This document shows positions 1 through 8,660 of a stretch of DNA of 64,000 nt, in pieces. The DNA is from Candidatus Rokuibacteriota bacterium. Its GTDB lineage: Bacteria > Methylomirabilota > Methylomirabilia > Rokubacteriales > CSP1-6. Position 1 is the first letter of the stretch; each line of letters opens with the position of its first letter. The stretch covers positions 34,857 through 98,856 of the forward strand of contig QHSC01000087.1 in NCBI GenBank assembly GCA_003220345.1, written 5' to 3'. Position numbers and translations under genes: made by a program. Under the pieces are notes generated by a model that ran no database searches, was not told the origin of the DNA, and saw only the letters and a list, made by a program, of their open reading frames with translations.

Positions 1-380
1 CGCTCGGACGCCCGCAGAGGGATGCCCGCCATGTCGAGAAGACGGACCGCATTGATGTAGTCGCCTTCGTAGGTGACGGAGAATCCGATGAGGTCGAAGT
101 CCTTGAGCGGGCGGAGCGACTCGAGGGAGAAGGGGGCGGTCCCGCTCCTCCGCTGCTCCTCGAGATCCTCGGGATCCGGGAAGAAGACGCGCTCGCAGAC
201 CGCGTCGGGAATGGCGTTCAGGTGCTCGTAGATCGTCTGGAAGCCCAGGTTCGACATGCCCACCGCGTAACTGTTCGGATACACGAGGGCGATGGACATA
301 CGTCCGCCCCAGTCCTTGTGGACCTGGCCTTCCTCACCGGCGAGCAGGCTTTGGGCTTTGCGCTTGAGCTTCCAGGACAT
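1..380 (-). CDS. Radical SAM protein, N-terminal part (partial, runs off the left edge)
   Basis: The ATG is at 378-380 and the frame stays open to the window edge, giving 126 residues with no stop. The visible part starts MSWKLKRKAQ and carries a VYPNSYAVGMSNLGFQ stretch followed by an RVFFPDPEDLEE stretch. This is typical of the B12-binding-like N-terminal domain of the TIGR03960/TIGR03936 group of radical SAM proteins. The CxxxCxxC cluster motif would lie beyond the edge and cannot be checked. The gene sits 84 bases downstream of yjbQ on the same strand. A different B12-binding radical SAM family remains possible. Confidence 0.6.
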   Translation of the reverse strand, partial: MSWKLKRKAQSLLAGEEGQVHKDWGGRMSIALVYPNSYAVGMSNLGFQTIYEHLNAIPDAVCERVFFPDPEDLEEQRRSGTAPFSLESLRPLKDFDLIGFSVTYEGDYINAVRLLDMAGIPLRASE

Positions 381-464
381 GCCGTGAGTTTACCATGCCG
401 GCTGCGACACCACGGCCGCGGCGGCGGTGGGGACGAGGCGAGGAGAGAGACCTCGGGGCCTGGG

Positions 465-941
465 CTAGACCCCCATGATCTGTACGTCGATGTTCCGCGG
501 CCGTGGGCCATCGAGCTCGGCGAAGAGAATGGACTGGAAGCGTCCGAGGGACAGCTCCCCCCCGCTGATGCCCACGGCCACGCTACGGCCGAGGAGGGCC
601 GCGCGCAGGTGGGAATGAGCGTTGCCGCGCTCGCAGTCGGAATATCGCGGATCGTCGTGGCGGTAGCCGTTGTTCTCGGTCACCAGCGACTGGATCATCG
701 TCTTGACGTCCTCGATGAGGGCGCCCTGGAACTCGTTGACGAACAGCGCGCACGTGGTGTGCAGGGAATTGACGAGCAGGATGCCTTCCTTCACGTCCGC
801 GCTCAGCATGATGTCTCGGATCTGCTTGGTGATGTCGAGGACCTGGGTGTGGTTCTCACTCAGCATCGTGAAAGTCTTCCGCACGACCTTGAGGGTCTCC
901 ACTGCCTTGCCTCCCTCGTCGCGGGCGCGTCCTGCCATCAA
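465..941 (-). CDS. YjbQ family protein (UPF0047, secondary thiamine-phosphate synthase type)
   Basis: The 158-residue product shows the whole UPF0047 fold signature: NSLHTTCALFVNE (about residues 58-70), a histidine-rich HDDPRYSDCERGNAHSH block (95-111) and a C-terminal GRFQSILFAELDGPR block. His61, His109 and His111 are the likely metal or substrate ligands. Family members complement thiamine-phosphate synthase mutants weakly, but their natural role is unsettled. The first 13 residues are probably not family sequence, so a GTG start at VETLKVV may be the true one. It lies just downstream of the tRNA trio and could be read from the same promoter. Confidence 0.85.
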   Translation of the reverse strand: MMAGRARDEGGKAVETLKVVRKTFTMLSENHTQVLDITKQIRDIMLSADVKEGILLVNSLHTTCALFVNEFQGALIEDVKTMIQSLVTENNGYRHDDPRYSDCERGNAHSHLRAALLGRSVAVGISGGELSLGRFQSILFAELDGPRPRNIDVQIMGV

Positions 942-968
942 CGCCCGTGCAGGTGTTCACCGCGCTGC

Positions 969-1057
969 TGGTGCCGAGGGAGGGAATCGAACCCCCACGG
1001 CCCGGCAGGGCCAGCGGATTTTAAGTCCGCTGCGTCTCCCAGTTCCGCCACCCCGGC
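969..1057 (-). tRNA. leuZ: tRNA-Leu (UAA)
   Basis: An 89-base cloverleaf including an encoded CCA (969-971). Acceptor arms GCCGGGG and CCTCGGC pair with one wobble. The anticodon loop CTTAAAA gives anticodon UAA. The T arm contains GGTTCGATTCC, and the long class II variable arm expected of tRNA-Leu is present. It is the last of three tRNAs in the operon. Confidence 0.97.
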
Positions 1058-1082
1058 GCCTGCTGCGCCCGCCGGCTCGACT

Positions 1083-1158
1083 TGGAGGCGGCGAGCGGAT
1101 TCGAACCGCTGAATAGAGGTTTTGCAGACCTCCGCCTTAGCCACTTGGCTACGCCGCC
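1083..1158 (-). tRNA. cysT: tRNA-Cys (GCA)
   Basis: A 76-base cloverleaf with encoded CCA (1083-1085). The acceptor stem is GGCGGCG/CGCCGCC. The anticodon stem GAGGT/ACCTC closes the loop CTGCAAA, giving anticodon GCA. The T loop is GGTTCGAATCC. Middle gene of the Gly-Cys-Leu trio. Confidence 0.97.
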
Positions 1159-1205
1159 GCATACCTCAAGGGGGCCGGCCGGACCCGAGCCCCGCAAATT
1201 TTTCA

Positions 1206-1280
1206 TGGAGCGGGAAACGGGATTCGAACCCGCGACCCCAACCTTGGCAAGGTTGTGCTCTACCACTGAGCTATTCCCGC
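1206..1280 (-). tRNA. glyW: tRNA-Gly (GCC)
   Basis: A 75-base cloverleaf with encoded CCA (1206-1208). The acceptor stem is GCGGGAA/TTCCCGC. The anticodon loop TTGCCAA gives anticodon GCC. The T arm contains GGGTTCGAATCCC. It is the first tRNA after the promoter at 1312-1340. Confidence 0.97.
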
Positions 1281-1311
1281 ACGAAAATCGTCCTGTCCAC
1301 GGATCGAACGG

Positions 1312-1340
1312 AGTGTAACAAAGCGCTTGTCTGGTGTCAA
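1312..1340 (-). promoter_or_regulatory. Sigma70-type promoter of the tRNA-Gly/Cys/Leu operon
   Basis: On the minus strand a perfect -35 TTGACA (1335-1340) and -10 TACACT (1312-1317) are separated by 17 bases. Transcription should start near 1305, about 25 bases before mature tRNA-Gly. The site begins immediately downstream of the galT stop codon, so the tRNAs have their own promoter. Confidence 0.8.
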
Positions 1341-1341
1341 C

Positions 1342-2364
1342 TTACGGGCCTTTTGGCACCCCCTCGCGGAGGTATCGGGCGGCCTCCTCCGGGGGGGTCG
1401 GATTTATGAAGAAGCCCGTTCCCCACTCGAATCCGGCCATCCGCGTCAGCTTGGGAGCGATCTCCACGTGCCAGTGGAAATGGTCGAGTGCCGGCGTCTT
1501 GAGCGGGGCGCTGTGGAGCGTGAGGTTCCATGCCGGGTCGCTGAGCACACGGTCCATCCGCCTGATCACGTCTCCCAGGACGCGGGCCAGGGCCAGGAGC
1601 TCGCCGCCGCCCATCTCCTCGTAGCTCGACCGGTGGCTCTCGGGCAGCACCCAGGTCTCGAAGGGGAAGCGCGGCGCATAGGGCGAGAGCGCCACGAAGC
1701 CTCCCTCGCCCAGGATGAGGCGCCCGAGCCCCCTCACCTTTGCATGCATCTCCTGGCGGATGATGTCGCACCAGATGCAACGCTTCTTGATCCGGAAATG
1801 GCGGAGCGCCCCCTCCAGCTCACCCTCCACCGCCAGGGGCACCATGGGCGTGGCGATGAGCTGGGAGTGCGGATGCTCGAGGGAGGCGCCCGCCGCCTCG
1901 CCGTGGTTCTTGAACACGCTGACGTACTCGAAGCGCTTGTCCTTCTGGAGATCGATCATGCGGTCCCGCCATGCGCCGAGCACGGCGGCAAGGTGCGTGT
2001 CGGGCAGGGTGGCGAGGGAAGCCGTGTGGTCGGGCGACTCGACGATGACCTCGTGCGCACCGATTCCGCTCATGCGGTCGTAGAGACCCTCGCCGGTAGG
2101 CTCCAGCTCGCCCTCGATCCTCAGCGCGGGAAACTTGTTCGGAACGACCCGCACCGACCAGCCGGGAGCATTGGGCGCGCTCCCCGGCCCGCGCACGGCC
2201 AGCACCTCGTCGGGCGTGCGCGTCTCCTGGCCCGCGCAGAACGCGCAGGGCCCCGCGCTGACCGGGTGCGCGGGCATCGAGAGGAAATCCGATGGGCGCC
2301 GCGATCGCTCCGTCGAGATGATGACCCATCGTCCGACGATGGGATCGCGGCGGAGCTCAGCCAC
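1342..2364 (-). CDS. galT: Galactose-1-phosphate uridylyltransferase (HIT superfamily)
   Basis: The 340-residue product has the GalT layout: an N-terminal DPIVGRWVII motif, CAFC zinc-type cysteines (40-43), a nucleotide-binding NKFPAL stretch (76-81), an active-site HPHSQ (164-168) and a C-terminal HWHVEIAP second HIT-like motif. GalT exchanges UMP between UDP-glucose and galactose-1-phosphate. The active-site motif is HPHSQ where E. coli GalT has HPHGQ, a substitution I associate with deeper-branching members that may accept other hexose phosphates. The start is GTG. The first 8 bases overlap the 3' end of gpsA, so it is translationally coupled as the last gene of the run. Confidence 0.88.
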   Translation of the reverse strand: MAELRRDPIVGRWVIISTERSRRPSDFLSMPAHPVSAGPCAFCAGQETRTPDEVLAVRGPGSAPNAPGWSVRVVPNKFPALRIEGELEPTGEGLYDRMSGIGAHEVIVESPDHTASLATLPDTHLAAVLGAWRDRMIDLQKDKRFEYVSVFKNHGEAAGASLEHPHSQLIATPMVPLAVEGELEGALRHFRIKKRCIWCDIIRQEMHAKVRGLGRLILGEGGFVALSPYAPRFPFETWVLPESHRSSYEEMGGGELLALARVLGDVIRRMDRVLSDPAWNLTLHSAPLKTPALDHFHWHVEIAPKLTRMAGFEWGTGFFINPTPPEEAARYLREGVPKGP

Positions 2365-3367
2365 GGACGGCGCCTTCTTCCTCGGGCCGCGGCTCGCGCG
2401 CGAGCAGTGCCTGGAGAGCGTCGCGGACGGCGCGGCCGTCGAACAGCACCGCCGACACCTGCTCGCAGATCGGCATGGACACGCCCTTGGTCCGGGCCAG
2501 GGTGAGCGCGGAGGCGACGGTGCGCACGCCTTCGGCGATCATGGGCGTCGAGCTCTCGACCTCGGCCAAACTGCGCCCACGCGCGATCCCGAGCCCGAGG
2601 GCATGATTGCGGCTCTGCGCGCCCGTGCAGGTGAGCACGAGATCTCCCAGGCCGGCCAGCCCGGACACGGTGGCGGGCCGCCCGCCCAGGGCCACCGCGA
2701 GTCGGCCGATCTCGGCCAGTCCCCGCGTGATGAGAGCGGCGCGGGCATTCTCTCCGAGCTCGAGACCGTCGCTCAGTCCCGTGGCGATGGCCATGACGTT
2801 CTTGAGCGCCCCTCCGATCTCCACGCCGATCACGTCGCGGTTGGTGTAGAGGCGCAGGCCCGGCGCGGTCAGCCTCCCCTGCAGCTCGTCCGCGGCCGCG
2901 ACATCCGACGAGGCGACGACGAGGGCGGTGGGGCGGCCGAGGACGACCTCGCGGGCGAAGGAGGGCCCGGACAGGACGGCCACCGTTCGCCCCGGCGCGA
3001 TCTGAGAGAGGACCTCGGACATGCGAAGCGCGCTGGCCGGCTCCAGCCCCTTGGTGGCGGACAGCAGGATCGCGCCGGGAGGGACGAAGGGCGCCATCGG
3101 GGTCAGCACGCCGCGCAAGAAGTGGGAGGGCACGGCGACCACGACGAGGCCAGCGCCCGCGAGGGCCTCATCGCGATCGCCTGTGATCTCCACGAGGTCG
3201 GGCAGACGCACGCCGGGCAGGTAGCGTGGATTCTCGCGAGCCGCCGCCATGGACCGCGCCACGGCCGCGTCGCGAGCCCATAGCCGGGTCGGCGTTCCCA
3301 GGCGCGCCAGATGCGCGGCGAGGGCCGTGCCCCAGCTCCCGGCGCCGACGACCGCGGCGCCGCTCAT
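2357..3367 (-). CDS. gpsA: NAD(P)-dependent glycerol-3-phosphate dehydrogenase
   Basis: This 336-residue enzyme makes sn-glycerol-3-phosphate from dihydroxyacetone phosphate for phospholipid synthesis. The N-terminal Rossmann motif GAGSWGTA (8-15) is intact. The catalytic lysine is in GGALKNVMAIATGL (Lys189), and the C-terminal GLGDLVLTC motif is present. Length is normal for the family. The ATG overlaps the plsY stop by four bases (ATGA). It is followed by galT and preceded by plsY, which uses its product. Confidence 0.96.
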   Translation of the reverse strand: MSGAAVVGAGSWGTALAAHLARLGTPTRLWARDAAVARSMAAARENPRYLPGVRLPDLVEITGDRDEALAGAGLVVVAVPSHFLRGVLTPMAPFVPPGAILLSATKGLEPASALRMSEVLSQIAPGRTVAVLSGPSFAREVVLGRPTALVVASSDVAAADELQGRLTAPGLRLYTNRDVIGVEIGGALKNVMAIATGLSDGLELGENARAALITRGLAEIGRLAVALGGRPATVSGLAGLGDLVLTCTGAQSRNHALGLGIARGRSLAEVESSTPMIAEGVRTVASALTLARTKGVSMPICEQVSAVLFDGRAVRDALQALLAREPRPEEEGAVRG

Positions 3368-3960
3368 GCCGCGGGCAGCCGCCCGCCCAGGCGGTTTTCC
3401 TTTCCGTCAGCGAGACGTCGGATGTTTTCCCGGTGGCGCCACAGGATGACGAGGGCCGCGAGCGCCGCCGCCCCGGTCGACGCCCGTGGATAGCCCAGCA
3501 GGAAAACGCCGACAGGCAGCACGAGCGCGGCCGCCATGCAGGCGAGCGAGACATAGCGAGAGATCGCGACGATCGCGATGAAGAGCACCGCCGCGGGCAG
3601 GACGGCCTTCGGAACGAGAGCGAGAAACGCCCCGAGCGCCGTGGCCATCCCCTTGCCTCCTCGAAATCGCAGGAAGACGGGCCAGCAATTGCCCACCACG
3701 GCCAGGAGCGCACCCGCCGCCCCCCACGCCGGCTCGGGTCCCAGCACCTCGGCCACGCGCACCGCGAGGTAGCCCTTGACCACGTCCCCGAGCAGGGTGA
3801 GGACGGCGGGCACGGGTCCCAGGGTACGCAGCACGTTGGTGGCGCCGATGTTTCCGCTGCCCTTGCCGCGGATGTCGAAGCCCCCCGCGGCCCGCGCCAC
3901 GAGAAAGCCGACGGGGATGGCGCCGATGAGATAGGAGGCGACCAGCCCCAGCGCCCTCAC
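3364..3960 (-). CDS. plsY: Acyl-phosphate:glycerol-3-phosphate acyltransferase
   Basis: A 198-residue multi-pass inner-membrane protein that transfers an acyl group from acyl-phosphate to glycerol-3-phosphate, the first step of phosphatidic acid synthesis. All three PlsY loop motifs are visible: GKGSGNIGATNVLR, GDVVKGYLAVR and FRGGKGMATALG. I chose the GTG at 3958-3960 because it overlaps the pgsA stop as GTGA and gives a first residue just before the first membrane helix (ALGLVASYLIGAIP). Longer upstream frames run back through pgsA. It lies between pgsA and gpsA in a phospholipid block. Confidence 0.95.
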   Translation of the reverse strand: MRALGLVASYLIGAIPVGFLVARAAGGFDIRGKGSGNIGATNVLRTLGPVPAVLTLLGDVVKGYLAVRVAEVLGPEPAWGAAGALLAVVGNCWPVFLRFRGGKGMATALGAFLALVPKAVLPAAVLFIAIVAISRYVSLACMAAALVLPVGVFLLGYPRASTGAAALAALVILWRHRENIRRLADGKENRLGGRLPAA

Positions 3961-4532
3961 GGCCAGCGTTCCTGGTCCTTGATGAGCGTCCGCGGCCCCG
4001 CCTTGAGGAGGAAGCGGTAGAAGTAGTCCGCGCCCGAGAGGACGGTGAAGCCGAGCGCGACCCACAGGGTGCCCCACGACAACAGGTGGAAGGGCAGGAA
4101 GTCGCGCGGCACGCCGCGGTCGAGGATGAGAAAGGTGATGGCGACGTACTGGGTCACCGTCTTGATCTTGCCCAGTCCCGAGGCGGGCACGATGACGCCC
4201 ATGGACAGCGCGACGCCCCGGAGCCCCGTCACCGCGAGCTCGCGGCCGATGATGACCATGGCCATCCAGGCCTGGATCATGTCCACCTGGACGAGGGAGA
4301 TGAGGGCGGCGGCCACGAGGAGCTTGTCGGCCACGGGGTCGAGGAGGGTGCCGAGGCGCGTGACCTGGTTGCGGCGCCGGGCCACCCGCCCATCGAGCCA
4401 GTCGGTCAGGGAGGCCGCGAAGAAGATGAGGGCGGCGATCAAGACGTGTACGCGTGACGACGAGATCAGGAAGACGATGACGAAGGGCACGAGGACGATG
4501 CGGACGAGGGTGAGCGCGATGGCGAGGTTCAT
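3957..4532 (-). CDS. pgsA: CDP-diacylglycerol-glycerol-3-phosphate 3-phosphatidyltransferase
   Basis: A 191-residue membrane enzyme for the committed step to phosphatidylglycerol. The CDP-alcohol phosphotransferase signature (DG-x2-AR-x8-G-x3-D-x3-D) is complete, running from Asp47 to Asp69. About four hydrophobic helices follow. The ATG start (4530-4532) overlaps the comB stop by four bases and matches the usual MNLxxxLTLxR N-terminus. The tRNA trio that follows pgsA directly in enterobacteria lies about 2.7 kb downstream here. Confidence 0.95.
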   Translation of the reverse strand: MNLAIALTLVRIVLVPFVIVFLISSSRVHVLIAALIFFAASLTDWLDGRVARRRNQVTRLGTLLDPVADKLLVAAALISLVQVDMIQAWMAMVIIGRELAVTGLRGVALSMGVIVPASGLGKIKTVTQYVAITFLILDRGVPRDFLPFHLLSWGTLWVALGFTVLSGADYFYRFLLKAGPRTLIKDQERWP

Positions 4533-5317
4533 CTGGTGGCGTCCGGCCGCGCACGGCGGCGCAACCGAATATCGGCTGCCCCCTCCGCGCAAGTCAAGGT
4601 TGCCCCCTCGGGTGTGATCAGCCCGTCGCCCAGGACGGGCACCATCTCCGCCGTGTCGACCACGAGGCAGGCATCCAGATCGACGGCGCGGGCTTTCGCG
4701 GCCAGGGTCCTCGCCCAGGTCGAGTCGGAGCGCAGCCGGTCCAGGCGCGAGCCGTAGAGGCGCCCCAGGGCCTGGGCGGCCAGGGCCTCTCCGCTCGGCT
4801 CCGTACCCTCCTCCGCGCCGCAGAGCTGTTCCACGAGGAGGCCCGCGCACACCGCGTCCTCGAGCGAGAATGCGCCTTTCTCTCCCGCGCAGAGCACCGT
4901 CACGTCCTGCCCGCGACGCGCGGCCCACACGGCGGCGGCCGAGACATTGGTCAGGGCGGCCACGGCCACCGCGTCGGCTTCACGCGCCTTGAGCATGGCT
5001 CCCGTCCCATTCGTGGTGGTAAGGACGAGCGTGCGTCCGCCCACGCGCGCGGGCGTGCACTCGAGCGGCGAGTTTCCGAGATCGAAATCCTCGATGGCCT
5101 CGCCGTTCCGCTCGCCGGCGAGCAGCAGCCCGGGGCGCCGGGCCGCGACGTCGCGTGCCTCCTCGGGGGTGGCCACGGGAATCACCCCCGCGCAGCCTGC
5201 CACGCAGGCAGCAACCACCGTGGTGGTCGCCCTCAGCACGTCGACGACGAGGGCCGTTCGCCCGGCGAGAGCCAGGCGCGGGAACTCCCCGGGCGTCAAG
5301 GCCACATGCACGCGCAT
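4529..5317 (-). CDS. comB: ComB-type 2-phosphosulfolactate phosphatase
   Basis: The 262-residue product has the ComB signature: VDVLRATTT (25-33), LAGERNGE, DLGNSP, TTTNGT and GEKGAFSLEDAVCAG. ComB removes phosphate from 2-phosphosulfolactate in coenzyme M synthesis in methanogens. In bacteria without coenzyme M the family is widespread and its substrate is unknown, so the activity here is family knowledge only. No comA or comC is nearby. The ATG at 5315-5317 is 17 bases after the argG stop. Confidence 0.85.
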   Translation of the reverse strand: MRVHVALTPGEFPRLALAGRTALVVDVLRATTTVVAACVAGCAGVIPVATPEEARDVAARRPGLLLAGERNGEAIEDFDLGNSPLECTPARVGGRTLVLTTTNGTGAMLKAREADAVAVAALTNVSAAAVWAARRGQDVTVLCAGEKGAFSLEDAVCAGLLVEQLCGAEEGTEPSGEALAAQALGRLYGSRLDRLRSDSTWARTLAAKARAVDLDACLVVDTAEMVPVLGDGLITPEGATLTCAEGAADIRLRRRARPDATR

Positions 5318-5334
5318 GGGGAGGAGGCGAGGAC

Positions 5335-6543
5335 CTATCGGCCGCCGTCCCGGAGGGCGCGGATCTTGAGGCGAAGAGCATTGAGATTGATGAAGCCCTC
5401 GGCGTCCTTCTGCCGGTAAACGCGGTCCGCCTCGAAGGTCACGAAATCCGTCCGGTAGAGCGAGCGCGGCGAGCGCCGCCCCGCCACGGTGACCGTACCC
5501 TTGTAGAGCTTGAGCCTCACCGTGCCCGTCACGTCCTTCTGGATGCCGTCCACGAGCGTTTGAAGCGCCTCGCGCTCCGGGGCGAACCAGAAGCCGTAGT
5601 AGATCGTCTCGGCGTAGCGCGGCACGAGGGAATCGCGCAGGTGCACGACCTCGCGGTCGAGGGTCAGCGACTCGAGGGCACGGTGGGCCACGTGCAGGAT
5701 GGTCCCCCCCGGGGTCTCGTAGACCCCCCGCGATTTCATGCCCACATACCGGTTCTCCACGAGGTCGACCCGCCCTATCCCGTGCTCGCCACCCAATCGA
5801 TTGAGCGCCTCCAGGAGCGCGGCGGGGCCGAGACGCCGGCCGTCCACGGCCACGGGATTCCCCGCCTCGTAGTCGATCTCGATGTACACGGGCACATCCG
5901 GGGCGGACTCCGGCGAGTTGGTGAGGAGGAACATCTTGGGCGGCGGCTCCGTCCACGGGTCCTCGAGGATTCCCCCCTCGAAGGAGATGTGGAAGAGGTT
6001 GCGATCGGTCGAGTACGGCCGCTCCGCGGTCACGGGCACCGGGATGTCGTGCTTCCGCGCGAACTCCATGAGCGAGGTGCGGGAGTCGAGGTCCCATTCC
6101 CGCCACGGGGCGATGACGGTCAGCTCGGGGGCGAGAGCGGCGTAGGTGAGCTCGAAGCGGACCTGATCATTGCCCTTGCCCGTGGCGCCGTGGCTCACGC
6201 CGTCGGCCCCTTCTTCTCGAGCGATCTCCACCTGGGCCTTGGCGATGAGGGGCCGCGCGATGGAGGTGCCGAGGAGGTAGGAACCCTCGTACACGGCGTT
6301 GGCGCGCAGCATGGGAAACACGAAATCTCGCACGAACTCTTCCCGGAGGTCCCGGATGTGCACGGAGGAGGCCCCGGTGCGGAGGGCCTTGTCGCGCACG
6401 GGGATCAGCTCTTCGCCCTGGCCGAGATCCGCGCAGAAGGCGATCACATCGCACTTGTAGGTCTCGATGAGCCAGCGCAGGATGACGGAGGTGTCGAGTC
6501 CGCCCGAATAGGCGAGCACCACCTTCTTGACGGACTTGCTCAT
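5335..6543 (-). CDS. argG: Argininosuccinate synthase
   Basis: A 402-residue cytosolic enzyme joining citrulline and aspartate with ATP. The N-type ATP-pyrophosphatase P-loop [10 protein letters not shown] is at residues 11-20. The family blocks [13 protein letters not shown] (citrulline/aspartate site) and EGGILEDPW are present, and length is normal. The ATG at 6541-6543 overlaps the argF stop (ATGA). It is the third arginine gene transcribed after argB-argD-argF overlap-coupled genes; argH is not in the window. Confidence 0.97.
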   Translation of the reverse strand: MSKSVKKVVLAYSGGLDTSVILRWLIETYKCDVIAFCADLGQGEELIPVRDKALRTGASSVHIRDLREEFVRDFVFPMLRANAVYEGSYLLGTSIARPLIAKAQVEIAREEGADGVSHGATGKGNDQVRFELTYAALAPELTVIAPWREWDLDSRTSLMEFARKHDIPVPVTAERPYSTDRNLFHISFEGGILEDPWTEPPPKMFLLTNSPESAPDVPVYIEIDYEAGNPVAVDGRRLGPAALLEALNRLGGEHGIGRVDLVENRYVGMKSRGVYETPGGTILHVAHRALESLTLDREVVHLRDSLVPRYAETIYYGFWFAPEREALQTLVDGIQKDVTGTVRLKLYKGTVTVAGRRSPRSLYRTDFVTFEADRVYRQKDAEGFINLNALRLKIRALRDGGR

Positions 6544-7451
6544 GCCGTGCCCGAGAGGTGCAAGACGATGCCTTTCTGGATGTGCAGCCGGTTCTCCGCC
6601 TGGTCGAGGACGATGCTCCGCGGCCCGTCCAGGACCGCGTCCGTGATCTCCTCGCCGCGGTGGGCGGGCAGGCAGTGCATGACGAGGGCCTGCGGAGAGG
6701 CGAAGCGCAGCAGCGTGTCGTTGACCTGATAGCGCTGGAAGGCCTCGAGGCGCGTCTCGCGCTCCCCCTCCTGCCCCATGCTGATCCACACGTCCGTGTA
6801 GAGCACGTCGGCGCCCTCGGCCGCCTCGCGGGCATCGGTGGTGACGCGGACCACGCCCCCCAGCGAGCGGCAGGCCTCGAGCACCGCGGGAAGAGGCTCG
6901 TAGCCCGGCGGACACGCGGCCCGCATCTTGACGCCCGTCAACGCGCAGAGGAAGAGCAAGGAGTTGAGGACGTTGTTGCCGTCGCCGATCCAGGCGAGCT
7001 CCAGTCCCTTGAGCTCGACGCCGCGCTCCCAGAGGGTGTAGAGGTCGGCCATGGCCTGGCACGGATGCTCGAAATCGGAGAGCGCATTGATGACGGGCAC
7101 CGTGGCGTGGCGCGCGAGCTCCTCGAGGGTCTGGTGGGCGAAGACGCGGGCGGCGATGCCGTCCACCCAGCGCGAGAGATTGCGGGCGATGTCGGGCACC
7201 GACTCACGCTTGCCCATGCCGATCTCCTGGGCGGAGAGATAGACGGCCGCTCCCCCCAGCTGGACCATGGCGACCTCGAAGGTGACGCGCGTTCGCAGGG
7301 ACGGCTTCTCGAAGATGAGGGCGAGGGTGCGACCGGCGAGCGGCGTCACGCGCTCCCCCGCCTTGACCTTGGCCTTCAGCTCGGCGGTGAGCTTGAAGAT
7401 GTCGAGGACGTGCTTCCGGTCGAGGTCGCGGATGGACAGGAGATGATTCAC
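6540..7451 (-). CDS. argF: Ornithine carbamoyltransferase
   Basis: A 303-residue enzyme forming citrulline from ornithine and carbamoyl phosphate. The carbamoyl-phosphate motif SLRTR is at 51-55. HPCQ (second substrate loop) and the C-terminal [11 protein letters not shown] are intact. I took the GTG at 7449-7451 as start because it overlaps the argD stop as GTGA and begins [10 protein letters not shown], the standard N-terminus. A longer open frame upstream lies within argD. Confidence 0.96.
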   Translation of the reverse strand: MNHLLSIRDLDRKHVLDIFKLTAELKAKVKAGERVTPLAGRTLALIFEKPSLRTRVTFEVAMVQLGGAAVYLSAQEIGMGKRESVPDIARNLSRWVDGIAARVFAHQTLEELARHATVPVINALSDFEHPCQAMADLYTLWERGVELKGLELAWIGDGNNVLNSLLFLCALTGVKMRAACPPGYEPLPAVLEACRSLGGVVRVTTDAREAAEGADVLYTDVWISMGQEGERETRLEAFQRYQVNDTLLRFASPQALVMHCLPAHRGEEITDAVLDGPRSIVLDQAENRLHIQKGIVLHLSGTA

Positions 7452-8647
7452 GGCGCCGTCGCCTTCAAGGCAGTGTCGATGATGCCGCACGCCTGCCCGA
7501 TCTCCTTGTCGCTCACGATGAGGGCGGGGGCGAGGCGGAGCGTGTTGTCGCCCGCGGTGAGGGCGAGCAAGCCCCGCTCGCGACAGGCCGTGACCACGTC
7601 ACCCACGGGGGGCGTCACGTCGAGCCCCACGAGGAGGCCGCGCCCGCGCGCCGCCTTGACCGCCTTCGGGTGCTTGGCGCGAATTTCCTCGAGGGCCTGG
7701 AGGAGGACCTTCCCCATCTGCGCGGCGCGGTCGGCCAGCCGGTCCTCGATCAGAGTGCTGAACACCGTCACGCCGACCGCGGTGGCGAGCGGGTTGCCGC
7801 CGAAGGTCGACCCGTGGCTGCCCGGCGTGAACACGCTCGCCACGTCCTCGGTGGCGAGGGTCGCCCCGATGGGCACGCCGTTGGCGAGGGCCTTGGCGAG
7901 GGTCATGATGTCCGGCGCCACCCCCGAGTGCTCGTAGGCCCAGAGCTTGCCGGTGCGTCCCATGCCTGTCTGGATCTCGTCGAGGATGAGGAGGATGCCC
8001 GCCTCGTCGCAGAGCTTGCGGAGGCCGGGCAGGTAGCCGTCGTCGGGCACGATGATGCCGCCCTCGCCCTGGATGGGCTCGACGAGCACGGCGGCCGTCC
8101 GGCTGTCGATGGCGCGCTCGAGGGCCTTCAGGTCGTTGTAGGCGACGTACTTGAAGCCGGCGGGAAGCGGCTCGAAGCCGTGGTGGTACTTCTCCTGGGC
8201 GGTCGCCGTCACGGTGGCCAGCGTCCGGCCGTGGAAGCCGCCGTGCATGCTGATGATGTCGCCGCGGTCGCTTCCGCCGTGCTGCTTGGCCCACTTCCGA
8301 GCGAGCTTGATGGCCGTCTCGTTGGCTTCCGCGCCCGAGTTCGAGAAGAAGACCCGGTCCGCGAACGAATGGTCGCAGAGCAGGGCCGCGAGCTGCGCCT
8401 GCTGGGGGATGTGGAAGATGTTCGAGACGTGCACGAGGGTGGCCGCCTGCTCCCGCAGCGTCCCCACGACCTTGGGATGGCAATGACCGAGCGCGGTGAC
8501 GGAGATGCCGCCCGTGAAGTCGAGGTACTCCTTGCCGTCCGAGTCCCACACGCGCAGGCCCTCGCCTCGCACCAGTGCCACCGGCTGCCGCTTGGTGAAG
8601 GTCATGATCCGCGCGTCCGAGAGCTCGATCATCCGCTTGGTGTCCAC
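7448..8647 (-). CDS. argD: Acetylornithine aminotransferase (class III)
   Basis: A 399-residue PLP enzyme that converts N-acetylglutamate semialdehyde to N-acetylornithine. Visible landmarks are the ISVTALGHCHP entry motif, FSNSGAEANETAIKLARK, the ILDEIQTGMGRTG segment and the Schiff-base lysine in TLAKALANGVPIG. The start is GTG (8645-8647), with an AGGAGA ribosome-binding site eight bases upstream. It is coupled to argF and follows argB by 13 bases. Confidence 0.95.
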   Translation of the reverse strand: MDTKRMIELSDARIMTFTKRQPVALVRGEGLRVWDSDGKEYLDFTGGISVTALGHCHPKVVGTLREQAATLVHVSNIFHIPQQAQLAALLCDHSFADRVFFSNSGAEANETAIKLARKWAKQHGGSDRGDIISMHGGFHGRTLATVTATAQEKYHHGFEPLPAGFKYVAYNDLKALERAIDSRTAAVLVEPIQGEGGIIVPDDGYLPGLRKLCDEAGILLILDEIQTGMGRTGKLWAYEHSGVAPDIMTLAKALANGVPIGATLATEDVASVFTPGSHGSTFGGNPLATAVGVTVFSTLIEDRLADRAAQMGKVLLQALEEIRAKHPKAVKAARGRGLLVGLDVTPPVGDVVTACRERGLLALTAGDNTLRLAPALIVSDKEIGQACGIIDTALKATAP

Positions 8648-8660
8648 CTGGCGTCTCCTG

